A stretch of 64,000 bases of DNA from Symbiodinium natans (taxonomy: Eukaryota; Sar; Dinophyceae; Suessiales; Symbiodiniaceae). Of the stretch, positions 20,640 through 31,733 are shown piece by piece. The position numbers and the translations under genes are program-made. The notes under the pieces are model-generated. The model saw nothing but the letters and a program-made list of their open reading frames with translations, did no database searches and was not told the origin of the DNA. The stretch is taken from the NCBI GenBank assembly GCA_905221605.1, contig CAJNDS010000813.1:314001-378000 (forward strand), in the 5' to 3' direction. Numbering within the stretch: position 1 is the first letter of the stretch; each line of letters opens with the position of its first letter.

Positions 20640-22170
20640 TGCGAAGGAGCGGAGGCGCTGGTGCGCACCTTGCAGGCCCGCACGCAGGCCGACCCCAGCC
20701 TGACGGTATTGTCCGTCGACGCTGCGGCAGCATATGAATGCATATGATGTTGTGAGACGGGAGGCCATGCTCGCGGCACTCCGCGATGAACCCTTCGCTC
20801 GGTTGTGGTATGCCAGGGAATCGGCTTATGTCTGGGACGCCGGCGCCTGCTCTCACCGCATTACTCAGGGGCCGAGGGCGGCGAGCAAGGAGACCCGCTC
20901 ATGCCGGCCATGTTTTCGCTCGCTTTGCAGCCCGCCCTCCGAGCGTTGCAGCCTCAGCACCGTGCCGGCGAGCAGGCCTTAGCCTACCTTGACGACGTCT
21001 GCATCCTTGCTTCCCCGGCAAGAGTCGTCGAGCTGTACCGGCGCCTGGAGCACCTCCTCTGGTACCACGCCCGCATACGCCCGCCTCAAACTAAATGCTG
21101 CCAAAACCAGGGTCTGGAATGCTGCTGGCACCTTGCCACCGGGCGTGCTTGCTCTCGCCCCGGACTCTCCAGTTCGGGTTGGCGACCTTTCGCTCCCCCC
21201 GGCGCAGCGCGGTCTTGTCGCACTCGGTGTCCCATTCGGTACCCGGGAGTTTGTCGATGCCCACTTGCGTGATGTCCTGGCGCGACAGGCCGGGCTGCTG
21301 GACGCCCTCCCACAGCTCCAGGTCTCCCAGGTTGCGTGGCTGCTGCTCTCTTGCTGTGCTGCGCCGCGCTCGCAGTATGCCATCCGGACCTTGCCGCTCG
21401 ATGACACGCGAGGGTATGCAGCAAGCCATGACGCTGCAGTCCTCGGCTGCCTCCAGTCACACTTGTATGCTGACGCCGGGACTGCCTTGCCGGAGACCGC
21501 GCAGGCCCGTGCGCAGCTTGCTTTGCGGCATGGTGGTTTGGGTCTGCGGAGTGCCGCCAGGCACGCGCCTGCGGCCTACTGGGCCTCCTGGGCCGACTCG
21601 CTGCGAGCCATTGCTCGGCGTGATGCCGCCCATGCTCACGGGCTCATTGCCGCCCTTGAAGCCGACTGCCCGGCCCCCCCGGCAGCGCCCCGCTTCCCAG
21701 GCAGTCGATGACTTCGCTCACCGTGCCCACTTACGCGAAGCAGATCGAAGCAGATTCGGCCTCCGCTGCCCGGCTGCTCTCGCAAGCCGGTCCGCATGCT
21801 GCGCGAGTTTTCGTTGCCCGCCCCACCTTGCCTGAGTTTTCCTTGGCATCGCCGCTTTTTCGCGTGCTCCTGTTGCGCAGGCTCCGCCTCCCCCTGCCCC
21901 TCGCAGCTGCCAGATGTCGATGCCAAGCAAGACAAGACCCTTTTGGCGATCACCGCGCTGCGTGTCCGCGCTCAGGCAACCTGCGCGCACGTGCTGGCCC
22001 GCTGGAGCGAGCGGCCGCCCGGGTCTGCAGAGAAGCAGGGGCGACGGTTGCCCTCAACGTCCTCGTCCGAGATCTCAATCTTGACCCCGTCCGTCAGGAT
22101 GACAGGCGCATTGAGGTGATCGCCAATGGCCTGCCTCTGTGGGGGGGTGCCCAGGTCGCAGTTGACACCA
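20640..22170 (+). pseudogene. Degenerate RT-Cys/His-endonuclease copy of the 14.8-kb family
   Basis: Starts inside RT with GAEALVRTLQ...LTVLSVDAAAAYE (motif A Asp kept), then a stop. Motif B (GGEQGDPLMPAMF) and a motif C variant (AYLDDVCI) are in a second frame to about 21090. The region KLNAAKTRVWNAAG to SWADSL is in a third frame ending 21711. FRVLLLRRLRLPLPL, RCRCQARQDPFGDHRAAC, RVCREAGATVALNVLVRD and LPLWGGAQVAVDTTLLGG are in a fourth. At least three frameshifts and the missing N-terminus rule out function. Similarity is lost abruptly after about 22165. Confidence 0.8.
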
Positions 22171-22694
22171 CCCTGCTTGGAGGTTGTGCTGCGCTGGCGC
22201 AGGGGCCTCCGGGGGGAATCCAGCGCGGGCGCCGGCAGGCGTTCACGGGGGCAGTCCAGAATCTGCGGTGGGGAGCCTTGGCAACACACCCACCCGCACG
22301 ATCCCTCGCGGAGGTCTATGGCGAGCCGCCTTGGGCCGTGTGTGGCGCACACAGGCTGCTGGGGGAGTTGGTTGAGCATGGGGTGGGTCTCATCGATCGT
22401 GGCGTTGCAGCGCAAGCACACCCACTCCGGAACCCAGGCATTGGCCTCGTGCCGATAAACCGGGGCCCAGTGCATGTGGCGGTCAGGGAGCTCTTCCCAC
22501 GCGCTGTCGGATGACGCATGCACAGGGTCAGCAAGGAAATGCGGGGGCAACAGAATGGCAGCACGTGGGGCGGAGGTCCTGGGGCGGTGGCCTGGCGGTG
22601 TTGCGTGCTGGTGGTGTCCCGGACCGGGGCAGGCTGAATTATCCTGCGTAGCAGTGCCCATAACTTGCTCATGTGTTTGTTTTCCCATATTCAA
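22170..22694 (-). pseudogene. Possible inverted retroelement piece with Cys-rich segment
   Basis: The minus-strand frame contains WVPEWVCLRCNATID, QQPVCATHG and GSCGWVCCQG: Cys pairs spaced like a zinc ribbon (CxxC...C...CC). Small Cys pairs after aromatic residues are common in dinoflagellate retroelement ORFs in my reading experience, but I cannot name the family. The frame runs antisense into the decayed RT copy, so only about 22300-22600 is likely meaningful. Confidence 0.35.
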
Positions 22695-22699
22695 ATTTC

Positions 22700-23467
22700 A
22701 TTCGAAACATAGGCAAAGCACTGTTCCGTAGGCCAAACGCAGACTAAAATGACGCAGCGCCTGTTGCATGCTGCGGTCGCCCCACTGGCTCTTCAGGAGT
22801 CCCGCAATCCTTGGAGGTCTAGAGGGCAAATGAGAAATAGGCATAGGCGGGAGGGAAGGGCATCTTCTCCAATCCTTTACAGATCGGCCCACTCTCTCTG
22901 ACTCTAGGACTCCGCCCAGAGGTTCCATAGGGGCTTGGGGATCCCACAGGTGTCCCACTGCCTGGCTGAAAGCTGCGAACGACACTATCATTCGCGGGGC
23001 TATCCTGAACAAGCTCCGGTTCACAGTCCCGGCCCTGCTGCGGAGGGCGCGCTGCGTGAGATGCCGCAAGAGGAGACAACCGAACCGTTAGCGGCGGGCC
23101 TTTGAGGCAACACGATTCCCTCGTCGCTGCGAGCACGTCGCTACGGTCTGGCGAACGGCTCGGCGCGTTTCTGGAGTCACAACGTCGGATCGGGCAGGGC
23201 ACCTCCTCGAGGTTAGCTCCCCCAAGAATCGCCGCCCTCGGCGCGGACGTCTGGCATAGCGACCGGCGCCCGGAACAGTGCGGTAAAAATCCAGTCTTTC
23301 CAAATCCCTGATGGTAGAGATTGTGATCGTGCCAGGAGATTCGAAGAGAAGCACCAGCCCATGCAAAACAATAAAACATGCGTAAACAAACGCTGCAAGC
23401 GTAAGCAGGTTCTAGATACATTTTAGATAATTCTGGGTTTCGCGGCTCAATTGGTTTTTCTGTGCAG
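22700..23467. other. No recognisable gene (5' side of the transporter gene)
   Basis: A 239-residue minus-strand frame (22819-23538) shows no domain and overlaps a recognised plus-strand exon. The N-terminal exon(s) of the transporter are expected here or further left but could not be located. Confidence 0.4.
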
Positions 23468-23859
23468 GTCCTTTGCTCGGTGTGCTTGGCTTCGTGTTGA
23501 TGCCCGCCGTCTGGTCGGTCCCAGAGGTCATTGGTCATGGCATGATGACGATATATTCAATAGACCAGGCGCCATGCGCAGTTTGTTCACATGTTTGAGG
23601 CCCTTGTGGCTGCCGAACTCGCCACTGCCTTCCCATCTAACGCTGGTTACGTGACTTGGGTGACAGCACTTCGGCACATTTCAGGCACTCGACGATGCAC
23701 AGTGATAGATTGCATTAGCTTTGAGTGTGTTTGAGCGAGCGAGCTAGCGAGCGTGCGTGTGTCGGTGGGTTGGGGGGGTGGGGTGGGTGCGTGGGTGCGG
23801 GTGTGGGTGTGGGTGTGGGTGTGGGTGGTGGGGGTGGGTGTGGGTGTGGGTGTGGGTGT

Positions 23860-23896
<37 letters not shown>

Positions 23897-26800
23897 TGTG
23901 TGTCACCTGAGTGTCGCTTGCTAACCACACTTCTTACATTGACCAGAAAAAAGAGATGCTAAGGCTGCTTTCGGGCCATTCTGGGGATTTTTGGAGCCCA
24001 AGCTGAAGCAGAAACAGCTGAGACAGCAAACCCCGCAGTGCCTTTTGTGACTTATGTGTGACATGCATGATCGGCATTTGTGCCGTTTGATCTAGTGCAA
24101 GCGCCGCCATGTTTGCGTTTTGATCAGGAAGGGTTTCTGTCGTGGGTGTCTGGCGTAAGCGACAACTCGATTTATCCGGCATCTTGGCACAACTAAACAA
24201 CGATACAAGCAATCAGTGGATTGTGGGGGGGGGGGGGGGGGGGTTGTTTGTTGGTGGCTCCTGGACGTGAGCTGAGGTTTTATTTTGTGATTATTTGAAA
24301 CATATCCTGCCCGCAGCAGCTGACGGGACACCACGAGCTTTGGCTATCCATTAATCCCTTCCCCCTAATACTAAATCCGTCCCCCCCCCCTCCCTAATTC
24401 TGAGATTCGCTGGGCCCGAAAAATATTAAAAACTAGGGGGGGTCTAAATCCTAAAACCTGAATTCCGAAACCTCATAATTAAGCCCTCCAAGCCCTGAGC
24501 CCTGGATCCTAATCCTGTCAGCCTTCAGCCCTAAACCTTCAAACCCTAATGGCTCAACTCAAGGGCGAAGGCCCTGAACCCCTCCCCCCCTAATTCTCAA
24601 ACAGGTTTAGTATTGAGCTGGGTGCCGGCAGGGTCCGGGAAAAAAATATTTGAAATTAAGGGGGGGTTTTAGTATTAGGGGGAAGCGATTACTAGGGCTT
24701 TCGCGTCGTCACTGCAGCGATCCACAGTGTTGAGGCATCTTGTGCGCACTCACATTTACCTTGGCGTTATCTTGGCTGAACTTCATTGGCTTGGACATCA
24801 TGGGCTGGCCACGTGGACCAGTTGGTTTGTCATTGCTTCGCATCACCTTTGCCTTCGTTGGTCCTGCAGCAGCTCAGGTCGGCCGTGGGTTTGGCGATAT
24901 TCACCATACTGCCATTCTTGTACATAGTTCTGGCTGGTCTGCCTGAGGTGCAACTGGCGATCGGGATGCAGTAAGTCATTCGCATTTGCAGTAAGTCGGC
25001 ACAGGTCGGATCAAGTTTACCTTTCTGTGTTGCAGTGTTGCACGTATCTCACGTGTCCGTGCCTTATGCTGTTGTTCGTTGGGCTGTTTCCTCTTCGGTG
25101 ATCATGCAAGGCGAACCTACTGGTCGTGTGGGGCGCCTGTCAAATGCATTGCGTTGACTTTTCCACCGGTTAGGAGGTGACATCGAAAGTCAATGCAATT
25201 GTGGAACGAGGCCAAAGCTTCAGGAAATGGATTGGCAGAAATACTTGACTCTTGGATTGCTTATGCTGGACGGACGGTTGCTACTCTGTGCCGATGAATA
25301 CCCTGCAGCTTCTTGAGTTCTACCAGAGCTTGACCAAATTCTGTCCCGAAAAATTGGACCACGAAGAACGAAACGGCGTGACGATCAAGTTTGCCAAGGG
25401 CGTACAACAAGTAGTCTATAGCAGCGCCGGACAACCACAACGAGGCCAAAAATTTGAAGGGGCAATGGCACCCGAGCCAAAGAGGAGGGCCAGGCACTGC
25501 AGAGATCTGCGGAGGCCTGGTCCAAGGCCCCAAGGCAGGCCCTCTCGTAAACTCCGGAAGGAACATGGCTTAAGGATGACTAGTCCCTTTAGTATACCAT
25601 TTTGGAATATGTGGACAAGGATGTTCCAATTTTTTGGAGTTTACCGTAGGCAATCTCGGCAGCACTTCGATCACGTTCGATGTTGTGTTTTCGAAGCAGG
25701 CATGTGTATTTACTCTGCACCGTTTGGTGTGGCAGGCAGTACTAGACACGGGTGTTCCCATGGCATGCGTTTAGCCTTTTTTGACCGTTGTGTTCAAATT
25801 CGGCCATTTACAGTTTGACTCTACTCGTAATTGTTTCATAAAGCGGCCTAAGCCGGTGACAAAAAGTCTACCGTCAGTGCGGCACGCTGCTGATTCGTGT
25901 GGGAGTCATTGTTTTTGAACAGTGGGTCTTGGGGGCCACGGTCGAGCTTCAGGATTTCAGGTATTGCTTGGCGATTGTCAGCGGACAGTAAGCAAGCTTT
26001 GAACATCTTTGAACTCATCATGCACGCAAGGAATGTTCTTTTCTGGAATCTGAATTATTGGGACAGTGCATCAACCCTTGCCGGGGAAGTTCGCGATCCA
26101 CGCAGAGTTTTTCCGCAGGCACGGCGCAGCGACGGGCCAATGCATGAGCATGTTACCAATGATGCGTGTGCATGGGCATTAGAGGCCCTGTTCATCGCCA
26201 TGATGATCGTGATTTCTTCGTATGTCTTCCCACTGTTCGTTGGTGTCGGTCACTTGCCTACCATTTGTTTTTGGAAGAACTTTGTGCCGAAATGGGCATT
26301 ACGCAGCTGAGACCATGTGACAAGTGGCCTGCCGACCGTCATGATACCATCAATTTGCAATAAGGCATTCAGACGAGCATGGTGAAGCTTCGATGGAGGA
26401 CCCCTCGTGCACAACTTGATGACCATGCCTGCGTGTAATTCGACATGCTGGCGTTCTGTGGCCGCAGTGTTGCATGTTGCGCGAGTCACGGCGAGTCGTG
26501 CCATCTTTCAACGTCAATATCAAAAAGAATTATGTATGTATGTATGTATGTATGTATGTATGTATGTATGTATGTATGTATGTATGTATATTATAATATA
26601 TGTATATATATATATGTATATATATGTATATATATATGTATGTATATATATATATGTATATATATATATCTATGTATATTGATGTGTTTTTTGGGTTTTT
26701 ATTATACTTGTATTTCAATTTGTATAGAGTATAGAGAGAGAGTGCCATCGTGCATCACGGTCTCACGGTGCGCACTCTGGGCCCTTGGCCCAGTCTATGC

Positions 26801-28623
26801 AAGCCCTGTTGGGGCATCATGTGTATTCGTGAGTTTTGCGTGGGTCTAGCCGATCCCTGACCATGATGCAGCAACACGGCTGCCGGAAACGGCGGCGGTC
26901 AGTGATTCGGGCACGTACCTTCAACAAGCACGATGCGCTCCCTGTCCTTGAAGCAGTAGTCTAGCGCAAGTGGACACCGATCATTGCCCATAGTTTCTCT
27001 CACATCTCATCAACAAATGAGATGCGGTCAGGACCTAGTGAACCCGATTCTCTCCGACTTTAGATTAGGTCATTCCATGAAGCTCGCCTAAGGCCTGCTT
27101 TGGGAGACGCCGGTGTGGGTCGATCATAGGCGAGCAAGATCGAGCAAGTAAACACGAAAGCTAGGCCCGTAACCGCCCATATTTGTATTGAGGCACTCCT
27201 ATACCCCCCCCCGCCCCCCCCCGCCCCCCCAAACAAAAATAGGGCACAGGCGTCATCGTGGCCGGGCATTTTCGAATGTCGCTGATATTTCGGTGTGAAT
27301 TTTTGCGCGGCGCAAAATCAGTCGTGCTGGCATGCATTGGCCACCAATCCCCCTGCCGAAATCACATTTCAAAGGTCCCGCTCGTCTGACACCGCTGTTC
27401 CTTGCAGGGAATATACTAATATATCATATCTGCCTTGGTTTTTTCATGGATGCTGGTTTTCAAGAGCCGCCGTGGAACGCTCAACAAACAAGCTTTGACC
27501 TCAACACCTTTGGTGATTGGGTTTTGACGAGAGGAAAAATCAGCCCCTTGTACAGGTTTGCCCCTCTCCCACTCAAGAGGAGGTTTTAAAGCAGCCGACC
27601 TCCACATCAGCGAATATGAGGGAACCCAGAAACCTGCTCGAAAGCGCACAGCGGCGCCTCATGGTCCACGTAACCCCCGTAACCCAGATTCAAGTGCCAT
27701 GTTCTGAACATTAGTCCAGTCGACGGATCTCAGGGCAATGTGCTTGCGGACACAGCGCGAAGGAAGGGGTTTGTCAAAGTCCGTAAGCTGACCTGATTCG
27801 CTGCTGCAGAAACTGGCAGAGCGGCACATTGACGTTAGTGGGAGAAGCTACTGGTGGAGCTCTGGTGAAAAGTTGGGTTGTGGCTCAACGGCATTCCGTG
27901 GATTCTTGACATTTTTTTGCACAGAGTGCAGTTTGCGACTTCTTGTTGAGCGCGGCCATGCATGCTGCATGCTTGTTGATGTCGATCTCGTCTTGCCGAT
28001 GCCCAAAGAGAGGGCACGCCAGATCCTGCGCTGCATGCAGGGCGTGCAGCATTTCTTAATTGCGACGTATCGGTTTTTGTTTCATCCAGCCTTGGCGTAG
28101 GTGGGTAGCGTGCCCAGGTTATATAGGGCAGCATATGGCAGCATCGAAGTTGTCAAAGGTGCTGTCTGCAGCCGTCAGCAACATTGGTCAGTTCACGAAG
28201 CTTGGATTTCGCATGGCCAGCCCGGCCACGGCATTTGCTTGCTTGCTTGCTTGCATGGCGCATGCGTTCTTTGCTCCATGACCATGAAAGCATTCAACTA
28301 AGATGTGAGCAGGCTGCTTGGCTGATGCATGAGAAACACATGTACCATGGTCACTGTTGGGAGCTGCGGAAACGGATTCGTTGAGGGCGAGGAATCAAAT
28401 AGGCATGATCTGACAAGTCAAATTGAGTTGCATGTGTGACCATGCAAAAGCTTACCATCCTGCAGGCTGCAAATGCTTATCAGCTGGAGGGCATGGCGGA
28501 GCCCGTTGATACCCTTGCAGACACCTTAAGCACGCGTGGATGCTCCTGGTACCAACAGCCGCTGCGATGGAGGAGCTTGGTTGGCTGCCGACGTGCTTCA
28601 CTCGCCGCTCGCGCTTGACTCCA
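23468..28623 (+). CDS. APC-superfamily polyamine/amino-acid transporter, multi-exon, partial
   Basis: Short exons read together as a plant PUT/LAT-type transporter (cytoplasmic or organelle membrane uptake of polyamines or cationic substrates). Exons: 23468-23526 [20 protein letters not shown]; 23600-23665 [20 protein letters not shown]; 23964-23993 [10 protein letters not shown]; 24128-~24178 [17 protein letters not shown]; 24735-24807 ILCALTF...[10 protein letters not shown]; 24878-~24947 [20 protein letters not shown]; possibly about 25205-25250 (EMDWQKYL); 26031-26118 [20 protein letters not shown]; 26185-~26250 [20 protein letters not shown]; ~28115-28195 GYIGQHMA...[10 protein letters not shown]; ~28460-28498 [11 protein letters not shown]; 28573-~28620 [14 protein letters not shown]. 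Order matches family order through about TM9. The start and C-terminal exons are missing, and one exon (TM4 region) is probably unlocated. Boundaries were chosen to keep family-like frames, so individual junctions are inference. The substrate cannot be told. Confidence 0.75.
23711..23905 (+). repeat. G/T-rich microsatellite (GGGTGT, GT) inside intron 2 of the transporter
   Basis: Grades from GGGTGC to GGGTGTGGGTGT to (GT)n. It lies wholly inside the interval between the AELATAFP exon and the FGPFWGF exon. Confidence 0.9.
24224..24243 (+). repeat. Poly(G) run
   Basis: About 19-20 consecutive G. Confidence 0.95.
24352..24691. mobile_element. MITE-like element, 340 bp, with ~27-bp terminal inverted repeats
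   Basis: Left end TAATCCCTTCCCCCTAATAC (24352-) and right end GTATTAGGGGGAAGCGATTA (to 24691) are inverted complements over about 26-27 bp with one or two mismatches (C/G at the seventh base, T/A near the inner edge). TA occurs at both outer edges, allowing a TA target duplication. Inside, two related halves each contain CCCCTAATTCT and an AAATATT core before a G run, plus decayed CCCTAAA-like DNA. It has no coding capacity. It sits in the transporter intron between the DNSIYP and [10 protein letters not shown] exons. A non-autonomous DNA transposon is the simplest reading. Confidence 0.65.
26119..26184 (+). other. Probable GC-AG intron, 66 bp, in the transporter
   Basis: CCGCAG|GCACGG ... 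TTAGAG|GCCCTG. It is a multiple of three and stop-free, so the frame stays open, but removing it makes FPQ run directly into ALF as in plant homologues (FPKALF). Both junctions read AG|GC. Confidence 0.6.
26531..26674. repeat. (TATG)n and (TA)n microsatellite
   Basis: About 14 TATG units followed by mixed TATATG/TATA. It falls in the long gap between transporter exons. Confidence 0.95.
26676..28110. other. Long transporter intron or intergenic DNA; nothing recognised
   Basis: Includes a C-rich run (about 27204-27231). Two protein-like frames, at about 27332-27589 and 27870-28098, have no family match. Exons for the transporter loop between TM6 and TM7 may lie here. Confidence 0.4.
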
Positions 28624-31430
28624 AGATGCTGTCGTCTCACTACGGTTAGACTTCTGAAAGCCATGCATGCGATGCTTGCTTCGATTTGGCATGATTTGAC
28701 CAAAGTCCTCCCTGGCTTCGTGCTATTTCATGCAAACTCGTGGCACTTTCGGCCCAAGGCTTAATTATGTTCTAAGCACGATCCATCCTAAGTCAGGCCT
28801 CCCGTCCGAACGCTTCGGACGACGTACCTGCCTTAACCTGCCGAGATTGGACACAACACTTCACAACTAGAAATTTATTAACCTGGTCATGGTTCTAATG
28901 CGTGGTGCTCGTACTTGCTGCATGTTTTCGTTTCAAGGTCAGTGGGACAGTCAGTCTTGGTGGCTTCGGGCAACCGAGGTGAAGTTCATTTCTTTGCTGC
29001 GTACAAAGCCGAAAAATGCAGCAGCAGCAGCAGCAGGAGCAGCAACAGGAGCAGCAGCAGCAGCGGCGGAGCCTCAGCCTTGCGGTGGGCACGAGCTACG
29101 GCAGTGCTGGAGGCAACTTCTCACATGTTTTCGTGCATTCTCATATTCCCAGTGAGAGTGCAGACTGGAATTGCAGAAGAGGCGGTACGACATTTCCTTG
29201 AAAAGTGTGTGTAGCTATTCGCAGACAGATTCTCGGCACAGTTTTCGCACTGGCACAGCTCATTGCTCGTTCCGATGACAAGTGTGAAACAGCCTGGAAC
29301 TGTCAATCGCGGCGCAAGTGATTTATTTCTCGCAGCGCACGTCATCCGTGTAAGGTTGTGCCCTGCCAATGGCTTCAGATCAAGAGCCCAGACGCAGTCT
29401 GGAGCCCTACATAGCAGGATCCTGCTGCAGCGTTAATCGTTATATTATGAAAGCTGCGTGCAATTCTGTTTCCGATCCTTGGCATTTTCTGTTGCCTGAG
29501 GTTGGGTTTTTCCATTGGAGCCGTTCTGGATGCTGGGCCATTTAAGTCCCTCCTTGTACACGCTCCTATATGGCAAGTGGCGTCCGGCAGATTTGTCAGA
29601 TGCTAGGCTCGCTAGACTCATTTCGAGGTTGGGGTTATCTATAGGAAGTCTGGGACGAGGAGAAGGTTGACGTAGACATGTAGGGTCTTGTAGGTGCCGT
29701 GCCAGCAGTCTTGGAAAAACGACGAGCAGTGGACGGCATTCGCAAAGCACACTGATCCACCACATGATTGCATGATCCGCAAAGCGTCCGAGTGGCAAAC
29801 AAAACAGCACTCGGGCAGATGCTTCCAGGATTTTGAACCAATTGGGGGTGGGAATGTAATTCTGTATCTAGATATACAAGAACATTTTCAAAGTACATGT
29901 CGAGATAACTCAACTTTCTATGGCGGCTCTCAATACCGAGGCTTGACTCAAGGATTCAGACCGCAGCTTGATCTCGAAGTCGCAGTAGGATGTATCGGCG
30001 TGCCGGTGCACCATGGCAGCTGCAGCCGAGGTTAGTACCTCGCCACCTGCGAGTCATTCAAAGCAACGCGGCATGAAATGATGCAACAGGCAGCTTTGCT
30101 TTTGAAAGCCACGTGGCATGATTTCTGTGCGCAGAGGCTTGCCCCATCTCGTGCTGCTGGTGGGAACGGCAACTAATGCAGCTTGGCAGCATAAACGGCC
30201 ACATATGCGAGCCCTGCAGCTCGGACGGGCATGCAACGCGCACTGCAGCTGTGGCTGATGATGCAGCGGAAAGAATGCCACATCATTCGCATGATCATCA
30301 AGAGTTCCGTCATCATCAGCAGCAGGGGCTGCTCGTAGTAGCCAACTCCGGATCGAGGCGGCTGATATCAACAATTGCGGAATATGCTGCTTGTTCCAAG
30401 GTGGTGCTCATTGCCAGAGTTTTAGAGGACTACACGCATTGGAGCTGCCTGGTCTGATGAGTGTTGCGAGAAGATATGTGCAGTGGCCACTCACCAGTCA
30501 CCAGTCAAATGCCGCGTGTGCGTTGAGAAGGGCAAGCCTGGGAAGCTTATTGCTTACCTTTGCATGATGCAGGTCATCGGGACATGGTCTACATTTTCGT
30601 GCTGGCCGCATCGGGAGTATTCTCGCTACACTGCGGCGCTCTCAGTTGCTCTGAGCGCGGAGGGACTTCGGGCTCTTCAGGCCCCGTAGAAGAAGAAGCA
30701 GAAGAAGAAGCAGAAGAAGAAGAAGAAGAAGAAGAAGAAGAAGAGATTGAGAGATACAGAGAGGGACAGGGAAGATGAAGGCCAACTTGAGTTGTAATTA
30801 GCCGTCGTAGCCATAACCCGAAGCATCCCGAATCCAATTGGGGGGCTGGATGAGTTTTGTAAGTCGGCCTTTTTGTCGTCACACATATGCGAACTTGAGT
30901 TTCACCAAACATTTGGCGGGACATATTGGCGCATTGAGGCCTGTGGCAACTCACTTGTGAGATGGCTCAGTATCGCGACGTGGCAGATTATGAAACCTTC
31001 TGCTGTAGACACAGCGTCTGGAACCAGCTTAGGCCATGATCTGCAACAAAGATCCCAGCAAATACAGATGCTGAAGGATAGTTTGGCCAGGCATCGGCAT
31101 CGGGGGGGGGGGGGGGGATCCCTTCCGTGGCACATTGTCGCGCATTGCGTGTGCGTCGAGATTGTGCTTCGAGTTTGGGGGTTCTTTATTCATAAGACAT
31201 GCTGATGCTGCTGGTGCTCAGCACTGCTTGTGTGAGTGCTCCCACAACGAGCGGCCGGCTCATGTTGTGCCACGTGATTAGTTGCAGGCCAAACCACGAC
31301 AGCTAGCCTATGAGCGCTGGCTATTTCTTTGCAGATGAACTGCTCCCTTTTGCACATGAACTTCCGGGAAGTACTCCTTTTCCAACAAATTGGCCCCACA
31401 GGTAGCGATGAGTAATTAGGGACGTCCGTC
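28624..31430. other. Gene-poor DNA downstream of the transporter exons
   Basis: Contains a (CAG)n tract at about 29017-29066, a (GAA)n tract at 30689-30748, poly(G) at about 31101-31117 and a short GCTT run upstream. Remaining transporter exons (TM9-TM12) would be expected here but none could be recognised. The Gln-rich, Glu-rich and Ser-rich frames are microsatellite artefacts. Confidence 0.45.
30689..30748 (+). repeat. (GAA)n microsatellite
   Basis: Near-pure AAG/GAA run with two GCA interruptions. Confidence 0.95.
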
Positions 31431-31475
31431 AGTGCATTTCCTTCGGCAGCCAATTCGTTTAGCCCTCAAGCTCTT

Positions 31476-31733
31476 TTGTACTCCCCCCCCCTCCCCTCTC
31501 TCCCCACTTGCCCTCCCTCCGTCATGGACGTGGAGCCCTGCTGCCGCTGCAAGCACTCCCCACAAGATGTTGACAAAACATGCTTCGAGTCGAGCAGGAT
31601 CCAACTATATGGAAATCACATCTCAGAGCTCCAACAAAGGGCTCTAGCTGTTGCTACCCATGAACCATTTACATGGCACAACGGGATAATGTTAAAGGGC
31701 AAGGGGAAAGGAAAGACCACAAAACCTTCCTGA
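31476..31733 (+). CDS. Hypothetical exon-like frame
   Basis: The frame from about 31520 reads DVEPCCRCKHSPQDVDKTCF, then ISELQQRALAVATHEPFTWH, and ends in a Lys/Gly-rich tail with a stop. The mixed composition looks protein-like and contains a CCRC cluster. No known family, no start or splice signal established. Confidence 0.2.
   Translation: MYSPPLPSLPTCPPSVMDVEPCCRCKHSPQDVDKTCFESSRIQLYGNHISELQQRALAVATHEPFTWHNGIMLKGKGKGKTTKPS

Noticed and set aside
25252-25818. 188-codon plus-strand frame
   Set aside because: Lies in the interval between two transporter exons in a different phase, with a Lys/Arg-rich low-information middle; only the nearby EMDWQKYL segment might be exonic.
29016-29201. Poly-Gln protein
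   Set aside because: Translation of a CAG tract without supporting flanks.
30781-30830. GTAGCCAT segment recalling the dinoflagellate spliced leader
   Set aside because: Only a short internal part matches; the rest of the leader and a donor are absent.
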